NCBI GenBank assembly: GCA_037367355.1
Contig: CM074697.1
Span: 3,968,001-4,032,000 of the forward strand
Origin: Neoscytalidium dimidiatum
Taxonomy: Eukaryota > Ascomycota > Dothideomycetes > Botryosphaeriales > Botryosphaeriaceae
Direction of reading: 5' to 3'
DNA: 64,000 bases
Shown: positions 19,829-30,735 of the stretch, one piece after another
Layout: each line of letters starts with the position of its first letter
Numbering within the stretch: the first letter of the stretch is position 1
Made by a program: the position numbers and the translations under genes
The notes under the pieces: generated by a model
What the model saw: only the letters and a program-made list of their open reading frames with translations
What the model was told of the DNA's origin: nothing
Database searches by the model: none

Positions 19829-20869
19829 ATGTCCTCACAACCACCACCCTACATGCGCGCCCAAGTCCTCACCGCCTACAACACGCCCTACACCCTCCCC
19901 ACCCTCCCCACCCCGCAACCCACCGCCCCCAACGACATCCTCATCCGCGTCACCGCCGCCTCCTACTGCCACACCGACGCCGTCCTCGCCGCCGGCCAGA
20001 TGCCGGGCTTCCCGTCCTCCTTCCCGCACGTCGGCTCCCACGAATTCGCCGGCACCATCGTCTCCCACTCGCCCTCGCCCTCCCCGCTCGTCGCGTCGCT
20101 CCCCGCCGGCGCCGCCGTCGGCGTGCCCGGCCGGTCGTTCCGCCCCTGCGGCACGTGCTTCGAGTGCGCGAAGGCGGCCGGCAACGCGCAGGACGACGAC
20201 GACGACGCGGCCGACGGGTACTCGGTGTACTGCGCGCGCGCGCGCGGAACCTGGGGATCGGCGCGCTGCGGAGGTGCGGGGTGCGCGACGGAGCGCGCGT
20301 CGGGATCGTCGGGTGCGGCGGGGGGGGCTGGGCCACCTGGGCCTGCGGTTTGCGGTCGAGATGGGGCTGAGGGTTGTGGGTGCGTGGAGAGCGCGGATGC
20401 GCCGCTGGCGTTGGCGAGGGACGTTGCGGGCGGCGGCGGCGCGTGGGTTGTGGATGCGAGGGAGACGGGGGCGGAGGAGGTGGTGCGCAAGGTTGGGGAG
20501 GAGGATGGGAAGGTGGACAGGGCGCATATGGGGTTGGATGCGGTGATTATCTTGCCGGAGAGCCAGAAGGCGTTTGATTACGGAATGGCGCTCTTGAGGA
20601 GTCACGGGAAGTGCGTGGTTGTGTCGTTTCCGGAGAAGGGCTTTCATGTCTCGGCCAGGGATCTGGTGTTCCGGGATATATCGGCCGTCGGCAGCCTGGT
20701 TGGCAGTAACAAGACGCTGAAGGCAATGCTGGACTTTGCCGCAAGACACCAGGTGAGGGCAAAGATCAAGACTTTTCTTTTGTCACAATTAAACAAGCTT
20801 GTGGAGGAGTACCATAAAGGAGAAGGTGGGAAGCTGGTCATTGACATGTCACTCGAAGGCGAGGACTAA
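19829..20869 (+). CDS. Zinc-dependent alcohol dehydrogenase-like frame with scrambled centre (probably damaged)
   Basis: One open frame of 346 codons. Its ends are clearly a medium-chain Zn-ADH: ASYCHTDAVLAAGQMPG with the catalytic Cys, HVGSHEFAGTIV, RPCGTCFECAK (structural zinc), and at the C-terminus DAVIILPESQKAFDYGMALL, AVGSLVGSNKTLKAMLDFAA. The centre only makes sense if three frames are read in turn: NLGIGALRRCGVRDGARVGI (20249 on, frame -1), GLGHLGLRFAVEMGLRVVG (after a run of eight G at about 20320, frame -2), then ADAPLALARDV back in the first frame. In addition some 35-40 residues normally present between NLGI and GALRR are missing. As annotated the NAD-binding fold would be destroyed. 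Either this is a pseudogene that happens to stay open, or the GC-rich runs contain sequence errors. Confidence 0.65.
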   Translation: MSSQPPPYMRAQVLTAYNTPYTLPTLPTPQPTAPNDILIRVTAASYCHTDAVLAAGQMPGFPSSFPHVGSHEFAGTIVSHSPSPSPLVASLPAGAAVGVPGRSFRPCGTCFECAKAAGNAQDDDDDAADGYSVYCARARGTWGSARCGGAGCATERASGSSGAAGGAGPPGPAVCGRDGAEGCGCVESADAPLALARDVAGGGGAWVVDARETGAEEVVRKVGEEDGKVDRAHMGLDAVIILPESQKAFDYGMALLRSHGKCVVVSFPEKGFHVSARDLVFRDISAVGSLVGSNKTLKAMLDFAARHQVRAKIKTFLLSQLNKLVEEYHKGEGGKLVIDMSLEGED

Positions 20870-21331
20870 GCAGAAACTTTGTTAAAGGTAGCGCCTATGA
20901 AATTAGTTCTCATGTTCAGAGCGACGTTGAAAGTGGCTATGGAAGCTCGAATGCTCCGTGAATTACCACGCGTTGTGAACTCTACTCTAATGAGCCACAT
21001 GCGACCTCTAGTGCGTTTGAGGCCGACACACGAGTCTGTGCCTTGGTGTTTTTTTCATGGTCCCAGCACAATCGTATTAGGGTACAATGCTACTTACTTG
21101 ACGGTAATGCCAACTCTCTCAGTCTTTATGAATGCAGAAAATAGTATGCTATAACTCGTGGTTTGCTACGGGTCCATTATTCGATTCGTTTCGTTATTCA
21201 AGCTCCTCACTATCGGCCTATATTAACGGAATCCGAGAACTCTTCCGGTTTCCTATCCACCATCAAGTATTACCGACAAGGCTTGTTCTCCAACAATACT
21301 CCCCCAGTTCTCTCCACAGCTGTCAGTAACA
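20870..21331. other. Intergenic
   Basis: About 460 bases with short frames only. Nothing recognised apart from a leader-like stretch before the next small frame. Confidence 0.4.
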
Positions 21332-21808
21332 ATGCCAACTATCGTGGGTCCTTGGGGAATGTTCATTTCGGGAGATTCTGGCGCTGATGCCATGGGATAC
21401 CCGACCTACTCGCGCTTCCCGCACCCGCGCCGCCTTGATTCATACCACCTCGGGCCCAGGAGAGGCGACTACTCAGACAGTTATTACCCTAGAGCCTCTT
21501 GGAGAAGGGGTCTCACCGACGACTATTTTGGATATGCGCCATGGAGGGATTATGCGCAAGATTGGCACCCCCGCGACTTCTTGCAGTACTTAATCAGCTC
21601 TCGCCGTGGACATTACCGTGGAAGATCTCACGGCAGTGCATGTGGAAGTAGCCGGGGAAGCTCCACATCCAGAAGTTCCTCTACGGATACCCACGAAAGC
21701 ACCGGTGAGGGCAACCGTGGAAGAAGCCGCGGAAAAAGCTGCGAAACCGCACGTGGAGAGCCAGACGAAGGCCCTTCCACATCTCACATCAGTGTTGAGG
21801 AGGCTTGA
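21332..21808 (+). CDS. Small Arg/Gly/Ser-rich hypothetical protein
   Basis: A single frame of 158 residues with a good start context (AACAATGCC). I recognise no domain. The first 85 residues are rich in Tyr, Arg, Asp and Trp (LDSYHLGPRRGDYSDSYY, DWHPRDFLQYL). The second half is low-complexity RGRSHGSACGSSRGSS followed by GEGNRGRSRGKS, resembling RGG/SR-type RNA-binding tails. No signal peptide or membrane segment. It lies alone in a gene-poor stretch. It may share a short motif with the protein at 26466. A non-coding frame of this length is possible by chance. Confidence 0.4.
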   Translation: MPTIVGPWGMFISGDSGADAMGYPTYSRFPHPRRLDSYHLGPRRGDYSDSYYPRASWRRGLTDDYFGYAPWRDYAQDWHPRDFLQYLISSRRGHYRGRSHGSACGSSRGSSTSRSSSTDTHESTGEGNRGRSRGKSCETARGEPDEGPSTSHISVEEA

Positions 21809-24342
21809 ACTGCATGTATAGGTTTGCCAACCATGGAAGCTTCAAATATTCCTCTGTGCGTCAACCTCACTCGGCATATGCTCTTCATGTGCTATGTTCT
21901 CATGTGTTTCCTCTTTGTCGAATACTGGGGACTTGGATGGGAACTTTTCAATTTCAAAAGTGTGAATGTATTTACTGGTCAATATGGTGGATAAAGAGAT
22001 ATCTTACACTAGCAATATATAGATAAACTGGTTGTATAGATATATTAACAAATCACATTCGGTTGCCTTTTTGAGAAATGAGAGATAGTCCAAGGTGAAT
22101 TTCTGCTTTTTATTCGGTGGGTTTTGGCTGTCTTTTAAGCCGCGAGATCCCAAGCTCCCCAATCGTTTCTCATGCCAGTCACCGCCACAAAATACTCTGG
22201 TAATCCTAGTTTATAGCATCTATACGGTAGTTGAGTGAGACAGTCGTCAAGTTTTGTTTCAACAGTTCTTAGCGACGGAGAGATTACCCAGGCCTAAAAG
22301 TATCTTGCTCTGTATCTGATATGCGGCACATGGTCTAATGATATTACGGCAATGGCACATACATGCTGGCTTGCAACATATGCATGGCTGGGTTAAATGT
22401 TGACCGCAAGTTGCAGAAATATTTGCTGTAAAATTAGAATCTCATCACTTCCAACTTTCAATGGCTCTGTAGAGGCATCTCTATCCCACTAAATACACTC
22501 AAGAGCGCCCGTAGAACGTGTTTCCAAAATTTTCTTTTCAAGTCCTCCCGGTCTTCCCTTCACCTGCCATTGATGAATTGTGCAAGGACGAATGCCTTGG
22601 TCAATGGCGTACCCTGGACCACTGGCGCAATGGAGACAGAGAGGCGTGCCAGATATGGAAATCGTTTATGATATAGTACAACTTGGTGAAGACAGGCGTT
22701 TGGTATCCGCGTGTGCGATGTTGGCCAGATACCGACTAAACATCATGGTTCATTAGCCAGCAGCCTAGCTGTACACTGACTCTTGGGATTTGTTAACTCG
22801 CTATGCAGGTTTTTCCAAATGGCGTTATATATCAGAACTTATTGTTATGCGGTCATCGCTATTCTGCTTAGCTACTACATAATCACCAATGACATGGCAT
22901 GAATGGGGCATTACAGCAATTCAATGGGCAAAGAAATTTGAACTTTACATACATCTTGCATGTGGAGAAGGTGCCGGCTACTTTTTGCCAGTTGAATGTA
23001 GGTAAATACATATTGTTTGACAGTTGAGGCAGCATTCATACCTCAGCTCTAGCAAAGAACCACAACAAATAGTCGCGGCATCTCCACATAGATCACCAAA
23101 GTTACGGGTTCATTGTGCTTCCAGTTGGCACAGGGTGCTACCACGACAACATAATTCTTCTCTAATGACGGAGTGGTGCCGCCACGGCAGTGCCGCGCAT
23201 ACGTGTGGAGAGAATATCTGCTGACTGACATACGGCAGGTCCAATTTAGATATAGATTTATAGGTCAAGGGCGGATCGTTTTCCAAGTTCTCATAGCCGC
23301 AACAAATTTACAGCATCTCCAAACCTCTGAATTTTTCCACTGCAAGATATCTGAAATGCCAAGAAGGACCTGGCATAGCAACGGACACTGGTGGCTTACT
23401 TCCACTCCCCGCAGGTTGAGGGGACCTCTGTACCATGACCGCAGGGCAAGGTCGATGGATCATGATCGATCTCCAGCACGGGTCCGAGTTGAGTCCGTAA
23501 TGTTCGTTCCCGTGTTAGATAGTAACAGCAGTCATGCCATAGTCTTTCTGCCTGCCTCCATGTCTAGCAACTTCCGAACTGTCACCCTTAGCAGGTAAGA
23601 TTCGAGAGGCACCACAGGCACTAAGAAAAAGAGAAACAATGAAACCTTAAGATGTATACCACCAGAAGAGGCAGCAGAGCTGGCAGTACCATTGGTATAC
23701 TGCGCGGATAAGTGGCAGTGATGACAACAAGAGCATTACCGATCTATCCACAGTTGAGCATCTGTACTCTTTGATGTAGATAAATCCGTCACTTACCGTA
23801 TCAAGGCCATAAGCCCTGCCAAGGATTTACTACAGAACTACCTGTATAGACATTTGAGACTGCCTTTTCATCCAATTACATTAGCGGAGCTCCACCTGAC
23901 ATCAAACCCAAACATGTTTCCTTGTATCTCGTGATGTTTAACATGTTTTCACTGTGGCCATGTTCATATCCGGTCTTGTTGTGCTGCTACATTCATCTGT
24001 GGCTCTTAAGCCGTTGGTGCCGTTTATTATGCACCGCTGACCTTCTTTAGCTCAGTAATCATGTACTGCCTCTTTTGGCATAGCGTTCCGTTTCATATAT
24101 GACCCCTGTCGCTAAGTCTTCCCACATTGGTATTTTCGTACGTTTGGTGGTTTGGCACGGGTGCTGATCAGGTCATGTCGAGGAGAAATGTGGAGAATTT
24201 ACGTGTCATGACAATTGCGGCGTAGCATGCGCTGTCGGATTTTTAAAGATCTACGGCGAACGCTCAAACCCCCCCGCCGCCCAGGGGCGACTCAGCAACA
24301 TCACCAATCGCTGTCGATATTTTGCGAAAGAAAAAGTCTCAG
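21809..24342. other. Gene-poor stretch, about 2.5 kb
   Basis: Read on both strands; no frame longer than about 140 codons and none with a family motif. Base composition is moderately AT-rich. No tRNA-like or repeat structure was recognised. Confidence 0.5.
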
Positions 24343-25606
24343 ATGGCCCTCGAAGCAGATCCGACGGCCCCGGCCCTCGAGGTCGACGTAAGTAGCCGTG
24401 CCCCTATAGATCTCGAAAGGCTCCTGGACCCCCTTGCCTCACCGCTACCCCACAGGAAGACGGCTTTAGCGACGCCGACTCGGCCTTTTGCAGTCAGTCG
24501 AGCAACTCGACCTCGGTGACGTCGAGCATCTTCAACTACAAATACGAGAACGGGAGACGGTATCACGCGTTCCGTGAGGGGAAATATTTCCTGCCGAACG
24601 ACGAGAAGGAGCAGGATCGCCTGGATCTATTCCACCACATATCGAACCTGGTGCTTAATGGTGCGCAAGGACACCTCTCCGGTTGCAGCTACCTCGTCGC
24701 CCACGTGGACTGACTCAGCAGGAGTTTAGGAAAGCTCTTCAATGCCCCCCTCGAGAGGAGCAAGGTGCACCGGGCGCTGGACATCGGAACGGGCACCGGC
24801 ATCTGGGCCGTGGATTTCGCGGACGAGTTTCCTGAATGTGAAGTCCTAGGTACGGATCTGAGCCCCATACAGCCGTCATGGGTGCCGCCAAACTGTCGCT
24901 TTCTGGTGGACGATGCTGAGGCCGAGTGGACCGACCCCAAACCGTACGATTTCGTTCACATCCGGACCTTGAGCGGCTGCATTGCAGACTGGCCACGTCT
25001 ACTCCAGCAAGCCTATGATAGCCTCAGTCCTGGTGGTTGGATTGAGATGCAGGAGTTCGAGATCCGCTATGGATGTGACGATGACTCATACCCCGCGAAG
25101 GCTCCGAACGTGGATAGATACATGCAATTGTTACGAGATGTGAGGCAGAGCATACTCTGTCCATTGATACATGAACCGTCGGCTAACAGCGAGAAATAGT
25201 CAAGCGTGCAGTTCGGAAGAAAGATGGATATTGCCTGTGACCAGAAGCAATGGATCGAAGACGCTGGATTCATAAATGTCAAAGAGGACGTCTACAAGGC
25301 AAGTTGCGGCAGCAGATTCAACAACTGCGCATACGCTAACCGTAAGTGTGCAACTAGGCCCCGCTATCACCATGGGCGAAAGACAAGAGACTCAAAGAGA
25401 TCGGGAAGTACAACTTGATCCACGTGCTGGACGCTATTGAGGCATACGGTATCGCTCTTTTTACACGTGTACTTCACTATTCGCCGGAAGAAGTGCAGGT
25501 CATGTTGGCCAAGATGAGAGAGGAGTACAAGAACCCTGAGTTGCACATCTATTGGATCTATCATATCACATATGGTCAAAAGCCTGAACAGCCGGAGAAG
25601 GAATGA
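24343..25606 (+). CDS. TAM-domain SAM-dependent methyltransferase (LaeA-like family), five exons
   Basis: Exons 24343-24387, 24456-24660, 24730-25139, 25200-25298 and 25358-25606; 335 residues. All joins keep the frame. Landmarks: [20 protein letters not shown] and [20 protein letters not shown] before the fold, motif [54 protein letters not shown], the post-I helix [12 protein letters not shown], and the C-terminal [20 protein letters not shown] and [12 protein letters not shown]. This is the family of LaeA-like methyltransferases, many of which influence secondary metabolism or act on unknown small molecules. Intron 4 starts GCAAGT, not GT; using it gives VYKAPLSPWA as expected of the family. 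No biosynthetic backbone gene is near. Confidence 0.9.
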
Positions 25607-26465
25607 ACCGGGGTGTGGCATATACTCGCATACTAAATCATTTTACGGAAATGTGGAAGCGATGCGATCTCTGCGGTGTGAAGCGGAGTGAAGCCAAGAG
25701 GTAACACGGCGGTACAGACGTGCGAAGTTCCCTCAAGAGCTCGGACAAGGGTATTCGGAGGAGCAAATAGGAATTCACCGTGAAAAGGCTTCTCTGTGGA
25801 ACAAATTTGTTCTCACGATGTTCTTTCACAGACTCAGATACCAATATATCGATATGAATGGATTGAATATAACACGGGAAAGTTTCATCGAAACAACGAG
25901 ACTGTCCGACTTTCTTCATAGGGGTTTCGACTTTACAAGCTGTGATTATCATACCTGGATAGCTACTCTGACCATCATCTGCTGTATTAATGAAAGTAGC
26001 AAAAGGACACGGGGCTCCATATGCCTGCTGGTGTTCCATTGCTGACGTTTGTTAGGTGCCACGCAGGTCATGAACGTCATTTACAAAATTTCCTAGTCAG
26101 GACCGGTGACAACGTGGAGCCTGTACGTTTTGAAACTGTGAATCCCTGCATTAATGAGTTAAGAGTGTTCTATTTGTATTAGTTTCTTAGCGTATCTATG
26201 TATCGAGAGATGCCCCTGGTAAGCTTCAATGAAAAACTGGAATTCATAACAAGCAGATGGCGGACATTGTATGACAACAGACAATGCACCCAAGTCCACC
26301 CGTTAACAAGGTACCTCCTATTACATTCCTATATATACAGTCCTGATATCGACGGACTCTACACTGAAAGGCATCTCCCTCGAACACCGATACTCCACCA
26401 CATTTCACTCCAACCTATCAAACCATCAACTACACTACCCACGAAGACGTTAAATTCCTTCAGCC
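25607..26465. other. Intergenic
   Basis: About 860 bases. A TATATATA stretch at 26331-26338, followed by a CA/CT-rich leader, precedes the small gene at 26466 and is a credible core promoter. Nothing else recognised. Confidence 0.45.
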
Positions 26466-26828
26466 ATGGATCCCGCTTGGCATGACTGGCAAATGCAGCG
26501 CCATGGAATGCCTCCTGACGAGCACGACCACTGGGAGATGCACCACTACTGGGACGACGGCCAGGGCCTCCGCCAAGCCCATTTCTTCCACCCTGCAGAA
26601 TATGCGGAGTGGCTAGCAGCGAACGGACTCCCACAGCCGCCGGGAGGAGCTTTTGCCGCACCTCCCGGAATGGACATGGGCGCCCCTCCACCATGGGCAC
26701 GCCGCCGTCATAGGAACCGGGGTCGGGGCCGAGGCCGCGCTCGTGGTGGGTTCCCTCGTCCAGAAGAGGGCATATTGCCCGATGATGAAGGCAATTTCGA
26801 CCCCAGGGCGTACGGCGGCTATTATTGA
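26466..26828 (+). CDS. Small His/Trp- and RG-rich hypothetical protein
   Basis: A single exon of 120 residues. The start is supported by context (CAGCCATGG) and an upstream TATATATA about 130 bases away. Composition is striking: a His/Trp/Met-rich N-terminus (HDWQMQRHGMPPDEHDHWEM), the stretch HFFHPAEYAEWLAANG, a Pro/Gly/Met linker, then RGRGRGRARGG and an acidic Tyr/Gly end. The RG repeat suggests RNA binding or arginine methylation. No signal peptide, no membrane segment, no known domain. Confidence 0.55.
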   Translation: MDPAWHDWQMQRHGMPPDEHDHWEMHHYWDDGQGLRQAHFFHPAEYAEWLAANGLPQPPGGAFAAPPGMDMGAPPPWARRRHRNRGRGRGRARGGFPRPEEGILPDDEGNFDPRAYGGYY

Positions 26829-29317
26829 ATTATTAATGGTTAGATCATAATTCACCATTTGAAGTGCTTGCGTGGCTTCATTTTGCCTTTGCATTCGCAA
26901 ATGATGTTGCTCATGTGATAGATCTGTGTATAAGCCAGTTCTAATAAATTTGTCAGTGGTTTCGTGACCAAGCGATTCAGAAGGGATCGCGCTCTCCAGC
27001 GTCTTCAACAGGCTTCGTGGGGAGACCTACAGCGGTCGTGAGGAGATTAATGTGAGTCTATGGTCAGGAAGGCTTGGGTTTATGGCGAAAAGCCAGTCAC
27101 ATGGTAGCTGTCTCTTGTGACAGTGAATAGAATTGTAGCCTGGTGCTAGCGGCATATGCGTTGGTTTGTCTCTAGATTTCCGGTGTCATCAGGTGGCGTT
27201 GTAGAACCCTTTGAGCAGGCATGTCAGTTTGGTTGATGCGTATGCCGTGGACACATCACTGTTGTCCTCCTGCAGATAATTTGGTAGTTTCCTACACATT
27301 GTAGCATCATTGAGCCACGTCTTGTGCAATTTTTCAAACGGGATATTTCATCTTGTTAACATGAACGCCCAGTCTAAAAAACTAGAGCAGACGCTGATCT
27401 CCTATCAATACGACCACAAACCACTTGTAGTAAAGGCAGATATTAAAGATAGAATGGTATATCAGAGGTGGTTTTCCAGAAAGTACCATAGACCACGAGG
27501 AAAACAGCGCAAGCGTGTAATTGAAGTCGACGACTAGATCTGTAAACCAACACTGAAAAGAAGGAAGAATCCATGAATTTGCTATAGCAGACGTGTGCAT
27601 CGAAAATACAGCACTCACTTGCCAAATGATCTCTCCTTATTAGTATATAAGTCTCAGTCCTAGCCAGCGATCATAGCCCACAGCTGCTTCAGTACTGAAA
27701 AACGCAGTGAGAGCTACCACGCTTGCCTTTCATACCATAAAATATAGTGGAACATATGGGGGATTATCAACACTACTGTTCCCCTTTGTCCGGGCCAGAG
27801 AGATGTCAATCACAATTAGGGGCCGGTGCGAGGGATGCCATCCTCACCCAAATGGGTATGGATCCGAGGATTGCCAACCAGAAAGATATGGGGCCGATGA
27901 TTATCGGTTAGAAGATCCAGGCCTTAGAGATACCGGCGAAAAAGGACATCACGCAAGAGTGCATCGGTCAAGCCGAATCTATCTAGAAGGATATCGATCC
28001 CGAGAAAATCATCCAGAAGAATCTCAACCAGGAGGATATGAGCCAGGAAGAGACTGCCCAGGGCCTCATAGGTCCCCCGAGCGTGGTCCGCAATGTGGTT
28101 AACCTCTTGGATCTGCCCCGTTCCCAGATGCTTTAGGCAGGATTGATCTAAGAGCACACGGTGTTTACAAGTAGAGACAGCAGTATTGAAGATGATTTTT
28201 TTATTGGAGCTTCTGGAGCGAGCCTGTAGAAGACAGAAGTATTCTAATTTGCGGAGAATATAAAGTGATCTTACCAGTGCTTCTTGGAACATACTTTATA
28301 AGAGGCTGTTAAAGTATTGACCGATTTTGAGGGTACGAGACTGTCTTACATTGATAGCCCTGGGGTCGGTCAGCTACAAACGGGAAAAGGTAACCTCTCA
28401 AGGGTATTATACAAGCATGTGGTTAGTCGCCGGCGTAGAAATCTGACAGTATTAGCTAAACCTTTTCGACTATGTCATTTGGCGCCCTCCTCTGGAAATT
28501 GTTGTCTGTAACCGCTAGTGAGAAAATACTGAACCCTGAGACGTGATATGAGTTGCTCGCATGTACTCTTTGAGATGTGAGGCACTGCTCAGTGATACGA
28601 GCCGACCAGATGGCTCCCTCACATGTTCTAGATCATGTTGGCGTGAAGATTCTTTGCAAAGGGCTCGCTGAGACTCAGGCTATGCGCGAAGCGTGCAACG
28701 GCATGGCTCGACAGCTTGTCTGAAAGCGATAAAGATTGTGGCGACGTTTCCGGGTTGTTGACGAGTGGAGACACGGCCGTCTACGGAGAATTAGGGAAAA
28801 GAAGGTTAGGGGAAGTCTGGAGAGCGGAAAAGTTTCGAAGCCGAGATGCCTGAGAGCCTAAAACCGAAGGCATAATCCAGAAATAGATCTTCGTGAAGCC
28901 ACTTCCGCAAGGTTCCGATATACATGTACAGTTGTTTCCTGATAAGATAGTAGTGTCTTTCACTGTCGGCGCCCCTCCGCTCAATGGTGCATCGGAAAGC
29001 CCCGAAAGGAACAAGGGGAATGGAAACGATCATCAGTAAGTCAATGCACGAAGTCTGCAATATTAGTATCCAGAAGAGCGCTTCAAGCCGTTACAGCATG
29101 GACCATTCATTGCAATGAAATGAGACCGTATCCGTAAATCGTGTTCAATATGTGTAGTCGCTCTGACACGCTAAACGGCGAACGCGTATACGGCGGTTTC
29201 GCATTCGCAAATCTTCTGGCCCGCTGCGCGACGCATTAAGACCAAGGCTCTACACAAGGCAGTACCGATCTGCGGCACTGCGTCGTGATTGCATCCATGT
29301 CCAGCGAATCCAAATCT
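26829..29317. other. Gene-poor stretch, about 2.5 kb
   Basis: Moderately AT-rich with short frames only, except the low-confidence frame at 27803. The region 28,550-29,050 has more balanced composition and could be a decayed gene, but I could not identify it. Confidence 0.45.
27803..28102 (+). CDS. Possible small Gly/Tyr/Arg-rich protein
   Basis: A 99-codon frame from ATG 27803 (an upstream in-frame ATG at 27707 is less likely). It shows loosely repeated Gly-Tyr-x-x-Arg/Glu segments: HPHPNGYGSEDCQPERYG, DDYRLEDPG, YLEGYRSRENHPEE, PGGYEPGRDCPGP. No domain is known to me. The opposite strand is also open over 27924-28292, so coding strand and reality are uncertain. Confidence 0.25.
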   Translation: MSITIRGRCEGCHPHPNGYGSEDCQPERYGADDYRLEDPGLRDTGEKGHHARVHRSSRIYLEGYRSRENHPEESQPGGYEPGRDCPGPHRSPERGPQCG

Positions 29318-30735
29318 TCACACCAGGACTCTGCCAAACCAGGCGCCTAGAGCCTCTATCTCTTCGCGCCAGTCCAGAGCCCGGAACGGACCACTCCACA
29401 GCCCCACGCCAGGTCTCAAGGTTAGGCCAATTCTGCGTTCAGCCTCGACTTCGCTCCGGGAGTCCCGGTTGACGCTTCTCCTCATCAATCTCACTAATTC
29501 TTCTCCTTGGTCTCTTAGCACTGACTCTTCTCCAACACTGACACGCAATAGTGGTAGTTTAAGTCCCACTCCCGTAGGCGGATAAATGCGGTGCACTCTG
29601 CGCCTCTTCTCAATCACGGATTCAACATCGGCACTCAACCCATTTTCTTCGGAGGCCTCAGAGGCCAGATCGTCTTCAGTCTTCATGGGCGTGATATACC
29701 CCATGCCTGGCGTTCGGAAAAAGTGGATTGGAGAAGCAAAGCGGTCGAAATAGGCGTCTGGGTTGGGGAATAGCGAGTTGCGCGCGTGTGCAATTGCCGA
29801 GCTGGGTAGGGCTGGGTTTGCAGCGTATGCATCCCAGGACGAAAAGCGGGCGGCTGGGGTCTTCTTGAGCTTATTCCCGGGGCCCTCGCCATCCGTGAGG
29901 GCGGTTGAAACATCGAAGTAGTCTGAGGCATTTTCTGACTCGGCGTCCTGCTGCTGATGCAGGTCCGAGGGGAAAATCCAATCGACGACGGGGTTGTTCA
30001 CAGCGGCGGCGGCGATGCGGTGTCCGCTCATCTGGCACTCGGTCAGGGCAAGCATAGCAGCGAGGCTGCCACCAATGAGCTCGCCGCACACGCCAATGCG
30101 GGCGACATGGGGCCTGCGTGGGCTTTGATGCTGGGGCTGCGAGGCCAGGGTGTTGAGGACCCAGTCGTAAGCGGTAAGCACATCGTGAACGGGAGTGGGG
30201 TAGCGATGGGGGCGGGCGGTCCTGTAGTTGATGGAAACGACGGTGGCGTTGGAGGCTTGCTGGAGGTGGTGCAGGAGGAGATGTTGGTGGTCGGGCGACG
30301 TTTCGGTTAGGGGACCTGGGGGCAGAAACAGCAGGATTGGCGAGTGCAGGGCAGAGTCATGTTGGGCGCGAAGGATGCTGTCGGCATGCAGGGCGCGTCA
30401 GCACAAGAGCGCAGCGCGGCTGTGTCAAGGCCAGCCGCGGGGCGGAGCCGGGAGGGGTGGGTGGGTGTGTGGTTGGCTTAGGGTTGAGCATGTACTCCGT
30501 ACCTGAGGTGCACCTCGCCGTTGGATCTGCACTGCACCTGTACGTCGTGCCTGGCTGTGGAGTAGCTATGACGAAGGCACGGAATGGTCGTACTCGCGTG
30601 CGCGCAGGGCCATTGCTGCTGCGGCAGACGCGGCGGAGGACGGCTGTTTCTGGAGGCGCAGGGCGAGGGCGGCTGGGCGAGGCAGAGGCGCGCGGACAGC
30701 AGCAAGCGGCGGGAGTGGAGCAGCTGCGGCGGCAT
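29318..30735 (-). CDS. Alpha/beta-hydrolase-fold protein lacking the nucleophile serine, two exons
   Basis: Exons 30735-30503 and 30377-29318 with a 125-base intron (GTACGG...CGACAG); 430 residues. The join reads QVQCRSNGEVHLS then ILRAQHDSALHSPILLFLPP, a beta-strand into the oxyanion loop. The N-terminal 45 residues are Arg/Ser/Pro-rich and could be a mitochondrial presequence. The hydrolase core continues VVSINYRTA, HDVLTAYDWVLNTLA, then ARIGVCGELIGGSLAAMLAL. At the nucleophile elbow, where active enzymes have G-x-S-x-G, this protein has G-E-L-I-G, so it is probably not a serine hydrolase, or the catalysis differs. A C-terminal part with LKLPLLRVSVGEE may correspond to the acid-residue strand. 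It is divergent to the glycosyltransferase, 852 bases away. Confidence 0.8.

Noticed and set aside
27361..27537. A 58-codon Lys/Arg-rich plus frame
   Set aside because: Short, no conserved features, opposite strand also open.
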